This document shows positions 59,047-64,000 of a stretch of DNA of 64,000 bases, one piece after another (the stretch's first letter is position 1; every line of letters starts with the position of its first letter). The notes under the pieces were generated by a model. It was not told the origin of the DNA. It saw only the letters and a list, made by a program, of their open reading frames with translations, and searched no databases. The stretch spans positions 62,001 through 126,000 of the forward strand of contig NW_024882968.1 of the NCBI RefSeq assembly GCF_019059575.1. The letters are read 5' to 3'. A program made the position numbers and the translations under genes. Origin of the DNA: Amphibalanus amphitrite (lineage: Eukaryota > Arthropoda > Thecostraca > Balanomorpha > Balanidae).

Positions 59047-60061
59047 TTAAGTTGCACAACCCGGAGATGTCATCATCATCATCACGTTTATTAAGAAACA
59101 AAAGAATACACTGAATACATGTGTTTCGTCCATTTTCTTTGCACATTTTCCAATAGATGGCAAGTCTTTAGAATATCCAGTGGACCAGACGCATGAACAA
59201 TATTTAATTATTGAGTGAATATGAGTGGTAATAAGGAAAAACATGAATTCAGAAGATCTACAGACTGTAGATATCAAAAGATTGTGAGCCAGCCCATCCA
59301 GCCCTGTGGACAGTGGATTGGATTGGACGTGCTCATCGAACTTCAGGTCTACATCAGTTGGGCAAACTAGACTTCTGGGATCAAAATATGGAGGCACCAA
59401 TAATTTGATTCTGGTGGGAGGAGCCATGACCAAATATGGGCATGGAATCAATTTTTTATTCATTTCGGTACACTTTTGATTTCAAATGTATTGTTTGTTA
59501 TGGTTGAAAAAAGGCCCATGACAGTGAGATTTTTCTTCTAATAGCTAGAAAAATGTGGTGGGTTATTTAGGTATGCAAAAAGTGTTACCTCACAAGTACA
59601 ACTAAGAAATTGTCACTTTAGCCTTGTGAATGGGAAAAAGACAGACCCACTGTCCACCAAGTAAAACCTGTTTTGGGAAAATCACACAATGTCATTTTTA
59701 TATCATGAATTGCATAGGTACTTAACAAGTAACATTTTTTTTGTAAAATAGCAAGATGAAATTTTTAAACCCCTGATTTTCATTGCTGTAGTGCTTTTAT
59801 ACTTTGGCTTATTTTTAGATAATTTATGATTACGAAATGGTCTACATTTATGCCTAAATATGGTCATGAAGAATCAATTTTTTGATGCCTCCATTTTAGA
59901 TTCAAGAAGCCTAGTTTGCCCTATCTGACATTAAAGGTTACACCAAGGTCAACATGTGAAGTCGCAGACTGGATGGGCATTCCATCAAGGAAATATTTAG
60001 GCACAGGAAGGTCAGTTCTTCGTTTTGAGAGCTTCATGATGGTTTCCACGTTACTTGGCAT
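59047..60061 (-). pseudogene. LINE reverse transcriptase remnant, split by an insertion
   Basis: On minus, 60061-59920 reads KLSKRRTDLPVPKYF then ATSHVDLGVTF. After the insertion, 59358-59047 reads DVDLKFDEHVQ, GLAHNLL and ITTHIHSIIKYCSCVWSTGY then SKDL. These are the DLGV...F..H and H...I.EY...VW..GY blocks between the palm and thumb of CR1/Jockey-type reverse transcriptases. Frames carry stops. The 3' end has a GATGATGATGATGA tail (59071-59084), typical of CR1-like 3' microsatellites. Confidence 0.75.
59360..59921. mobile_element. 562-bp TIR element inside the LINE fragment
   Basis: Ends GGGCAAACTAG (59360-59370) and CTAGTTTGCCC (59911-59921), with further diverged inverted similarity over about 35 bp (TATGGAGGCA / TGCCTCCATT). 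It interrupts the LINE frame between the DLGV and LKFDEH blocks. AT-rich; target duplication unclear. Confidence 0.75.
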
Positions 60062-60160
60062 GGAGGAGTAGATTCTGACTATAGAAAATGTGTGATTTAA
60101 TAGGCAAAGGTTTTAAAAAATCACCTAAAAGAGTGGTTTCACTAATGCACGCCTCAGTAA

Positions 60161-60422
60161 AGGCCTGGCTACACTATGCGTTTTCTGCGTGCATTTTTTG
60201 CAAGTGTAAGTGATTTGCATAATATCGTTCCAGAAAAAAAGGTTATTACTAATATACATTCTTATATATTTATATAAAATTTAATAAAATTGTTTATATT
60301 AATTAAAACTTTATATGAAAAATATAACAAAAACGTAATGTTGTTTCTTTCTAGAATGGTATTACGCATATCACACAAACTCGCAAAAAACGAACGCAGA
60401 AAACGCATAGTGTAGCTCGGCC
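60161..60422. mobile_element. 262-bp Harbinger-like MITE
   Basis: About 42-bp inverted ends: left AGGCCTGGCTACACTATGCG, right inverse ending AGTGTAGCTCGGCCT, with a few mismatches. TAA lies on both sides (60158-60160 and 60423-60425), consistent with the TWA target of PIF/Harbinger. AT-rich core. Confidence 0.8.
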
Positions 60423-61960
60423 TTAAGGCTTCAAGAAAGACGCGTGCCCAAAATCTCATCAAAACCTGCTAAGTTTTGCAGTCTGGCTTATGCTTAATTT
60501 TTCAACTTTTCAACAATGATAACAGTATGAAATCTAGGAAACAAAACGCAAGAAAGATATCAGTACAAAAGATTACTGAAGAGACAAGAATGAGACGAAA
60601 ATGAGACCAAACCCACAAACTTGGAAACGAGACTAACGTGGCGCGCTTACGATTAGCTAAGCTGCACCTAGTAAAGCTGCTACTACGCAGCTTGAGGTAG
60701 CAAGACGCATTTTCTACTCACTTCTTATGTAACAGATGTTGCTAAAATATGCTACTTGCTCTAGTACTTCCTTCGCTCGACGATATGTGATTCCCTGACT
60801 CCTCTCCAATCGTTACCGGAACAAAATGGCGTGACGTTCATAAAGTTGGCTTCAAATTCGGATTCGGATTCCAGCACCACATTCGTGGAAAAAATGACAA
60901 AAACGGACCCCTCAGAATCGATTTAAATTAACAGGATAGATAGAGCAGGACATGCTTATTATGAAAATAAATCACCTAGGCTTGGCACCCCCTAAGAACT
61001 GAGGAATCTTAGGTCAAAGTTCAAGGTCATTCTCGGCGGACCCTTTGGATTCTCGTAAAAATTGGTACAACTATAGTCCATGAAGAGTTGATTTCAAAAA
61101 TATCAGTATCTTACTTTGGCAAGCAGCACGAACTGATATATAATAGGTCAAAGGTCAGAATCAAGATCACGTATGTGTAATACAGGAAGTGGAAGTAACC
61201 ACGTGGTCAGGTGAGAAAGGAGGACCCCTTAGATTTCAATAATTTTTTGCTCAATGATGCAACCAATGTTGGAGATGCTACTGCTGGTTTTTCTTGTTTT
61301 GGCAAGGTCAAACTACGGAGAAATGACGGGTCAAAGGTCAAGGTCATTTTTAGCGGACCCTTTCGATTCACATATAAATTTTTATCCCAATACAATTTTT
61401 AATTTTGGTTTTTATTCTGCGTATTGTTAGGCTTGGCAGGTCTTAAATTATTTTAAAATATTTAAATAATTTAACCTTTAATTCACCTATCCCAACATGG
61501 CTACCGTGCGAGCACCTATCAAAACCTTGATGAAAATAACAAACCGAAAATCCATTTGACCTTGGACGTGCCCCGTGCCGGTGCACTGGCCTTAGGGGTG
61601 CTGAAGAACTTGATTTGGTAGGTATAGTGTGTTTTGGTGTGGGTTATTGTAATTTTAATGTATTGCACGTTGCCTGATTTGCGACACAACTTACAAAATT
61701 GAAATAGCAGTCGTAAGTAGTGTTAGTGTCGCAAGTTGACCTTGCCTTGGGGTATACCGAATAGGTCACAGGTCATTCGGGTCATTGCCTCGAAATTTAC
61801 GTGGTACGTGTAAAATTGTTTGAACTTGAGATCCTGAAAATTTTGTTGCAATCCATTGATGCTAATGCAAGTTATAGAGCTTGAACTGACAGGTCGTTTA
61901 TGAGGCCTCCATCCATGCCAGCGAGGCAGCAAGAGTGTTGAAAATGGTCCATAATATGCT
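60423..61960. other. Intergenic sequence with AGGTCA clusters
   Basis: Scattered AGGTCA/TGACCT at about 61010-61030, 61145-61160, 61320-61350 and 61735-61780, grading into the satellite. 61200-61400 repeats the GTCAAGGTCA...GCGGACCCTTTNGATTC theme of 61010-61055. No gene is supported. Confidence 0.45.
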
Positions 61961-64000
61961 ATTTCACATTTATTGGGGTATTCAGGAATTGGAAGTAGCC
62001 TAACACCATTCCAGCAACTACTGGCGAATCCAGAAAGGCGGTCTTGGACGCTGCAAGGGTCATCCCCCCCAAAATTCTCCCGATTCCAAAAACGTGTCCC
62101 AGATGACCCCCATGACCTCCAATGAGCTCTGCGATGACCCCAAGTTGACCTTTTTGACCTGACGTGTCCCAGATGACCTCTGTGACCTCCAGTTTAGCTC
62201 TGATAACTCTAAGCTGACCTCTGTGACCTGGCATGTCCCAGATGACCTCCATTTGAGCTCTGTGATGACCCCAACTTGACCTCTGGGACCTCACGTGTCC
62301 CATATGACCTCTGTAACCTCTAAGTTATCTTTCTGATGACCCCAAGCTGAACTCTGTGACCTGACATGTCCCAGAAGACCCCCAGTTGAGCTCTGTGATG
62401 ACCATAAGTTGACCTCTGTGACCTGACGTGCCTCCAAGTTGCCCTTTGTGACTGACGTGTCTCAGCTGCATCAGTGGTCTCCAATTGAGCTCTGTGATGA
62501 CCCCAAGTTGACATCTGTGACCTGACGTGTCTCATATGACCTCCAATTGAGGTCTCTGATAACCCCAAGCTGACCTCTGTGACCTGACATGTCCCATATG
62601 ACCTCTGTGACCTCTAAGTGACCTCCCTCATGACCCCAAGTTGACCTGTGTGACATGACGTGTCCCATATGACCTCTGCGACCTCTAAGTGATCTCTCTG
62701 ATTACCCCAAGCTAACCTCTGTGACCTGACGTGTCCAAGATGACCCCCATGACCTTCAATCGAGCTCTGTGATGACCCAGGTTGACCTCTGTGACTTGAC
62801 ATGTCCCACCTGACGTGTCCCAGATGACCTTCAATTGAGCTCTGTGATGACCCCAAGTTGACCTCTTTGACTTGACGTGTCCCATATGACCTCTGTGACA
62901 TCAAGTGACCTCTCTGATGACTCCAAGCTGATCTCTGTGACCTGACATGTCCCAGATGACCTCCAATTGAGCTCTCTGATAACCCCAAGCTGACCTCTGT
63001 GACCTGACATGTCCCATATGACCTCTGTGACCTCTAAGTGACCTCCCTCATGACCCCAAGTTGACCTGTGTGACCTGACGTGTCCCAGATGACCTCCGTG
63101 ACCTCCAATTGAGCTCTGATGACTCCAAGCTGACCTCTGTGACCTGATATGTCCCAGATGACCTCCAATTGAGCTCACTGATGACCCCCAAGTTGACCTC
63201 TGTGACCTGACGTGTCCCATATGACCTCTGCGACCTCTAAGTGACCTCTCTGATGACCTTAAGCTGACCTCTGTGACCTGACGTGTCCCAGATGACCTCC
63301 GTGACCTCCAATTGAGCTCTGATGACTCCAAGCTGACCTCTGTGACCTGATATGTGCCACATGACCTCCAATTGAGCTATTTGATGATCCTAAGCTGACC
63401 TCTGTGACCTGACGTGTCCCAAATGACCCTCAGTTGAGCTCTGTGATGACCCCAAGTTGACCTCTGTGACTTGACGTGTCCCATATGACCTCTGTGACAT
63501 CAAGTGACCTCTCTGATGGCTCCAAGCTGATCTCTGTGACCTGACATGTCCCAGATGACCTCCAATTGAGCTCTCTGATAGCCCCAAGCTGATCTCTGTG
63601 ACCTGACATGTCCCATATGACCTCTGTGACCTTTGAGTGACCTCCCTCATGACCCCAAGTTGACCTGTGTGACCTGACGTGTCCCAGATGACCTCCGTGA
63701 CCTCCAATTGAGCTCTGATGACTCCAAGCTGATCTCTGTGACCTGATATGTCCCAGATGACCTCCAATTGAGTTCACTGATGACCCCCAAGTTGATCTCT
63801 GTGACCTGACGTGTCCCATATGAACTCTGCGACCTCTAAGTGACTTCTCTGATGACCTTAAGCTGACCTCTGTGACCTGACGTGTCCCAGATGACCTCCG
63901 TGACCTCCAATTGAGCTCTGATGACTCCAAGCTGACCTCTGTGACCTGATATGTCCCAGATGACCTCCAATTGAGCTCTTTGATGATCCTAAGCTGACCT
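61961..64000. repeat. TGACCT satellite with 599-bp higher-order repeat
   Basis: Tandem units of roughly 30-60 bp built from GACCTCTGTGACCTGACGTG, TCCCAGATGACCTCC and AATTGAGCTCTGATGA. Markers recur at 63091/63690 and 63294/63893, giving an exact 599-bp higher-order period for the last two copies; the array continues past the window end. Minus-strand open frames (up to 166 codons, GHVRSQRSTWG-type repeats) exist because the unit lacks stops in that frame. Confidence 0.9.

Noticed and set aside
61959-63930. Repetitive minus-strand frames (GHVRSQRSTWG type)
   Set aside because: Produced by the TGACCT satellite, whose unit happens to lack stops in that frame. Copies are out of frame with each other at indels, and there is no start or splice context.

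Overview
The window looks like a repeat-rich invertebrate animal genome. An arthropod, perhaps a crustacean, is my low-confidence guess. The evidence is a split-exon lark/RBM4-type RNA-binding gene with GT-AG introns, tRNA-like and LINE remnants, many short terminal-inverted-repeat (TIR) transposons, and no bacterial gene organisation. Only two protein-coding loci are well supported: an intact two-ORF Helitron-like transposon (16.5-26.0 kb, minus strand) and the lark-like gene (50.6-56.9 kb, minus strand). Nearly everything else is repeat.

Region by region. 1-12.6 kb, 30.0-36.5 kb and 42-45.3 kb carry four arrays of a composite repeat. Its module of about 1.6 kb is packed with CACGTG palindromes and ends in a conserved hairpin of about 72 bp (eight copies). 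Two module copies flank a nearly T-free GC-rich minisatellite. Between arrays lie AGGTCA-rich repeats, a 21-bp GGGCCCTTTGAGG-type minisatellite and TTAA-flanked elements. The stretch 3.6-7.8 kb is a diverged duplicate of 30.5-33.1 kb, and comparing the two exposes a clean TTAA insertion at 5340-6198. 13.3-14.5 kb is another TTAA-flanked element, and 15.1-15.6 kb is a GACTCC-rich inverted-end repeat.

16.5-26.0 kb is the Helitron-like element. ORF1 (1366 codons) has an N-terminal OTU cysteine-protease domain, long RG-rich linkers, a CW-like zinc finger and a trypsin-like GDSGS motif. ORF2 (about 1770 codons) has a Rep HUH motif, a two-tyrosine YxxKYxxK motif and a complete Pif1-type helicase. 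The frames overlap by 25 nt in the -1 register, and ORF2 has no ATG at its upstream end.

26.5-45 kb is a mosaic of TIR elements, some with recognisable empty sites or nested insertions, plus a LINE reverse-transcriptase tail. 47.2-48.4 kb is CpG-rich and unassigned. The lark-like gene has six coding exons (331 aa predicted) encoding two RRMs, a CCHC knuckle and a Tyr/Arg-rich tail. Its introns are full of repeats. A row of six GTGAGT donor motifs follows exon 5, and a hAT-type MITE sits 61 bp upstream of the ATG. 58-60.5 kb holds a tRNA-like sequence, an interrupted dispersed repeat, a LINE fragment split by a TIR element and a Harbinger-like MITE. 62-64 kb is a TGACCT satellite with a 599-bp higher-order period running off the window end.

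Many long open frames in the repeats (Arg/Ala/Lys-rich, Ser/Leu-rich or Trp/His/Arg-rich) are by-products of tandem repeats, and I do not call them genes. All coordinates and motif matches were read by eye; no search was run.
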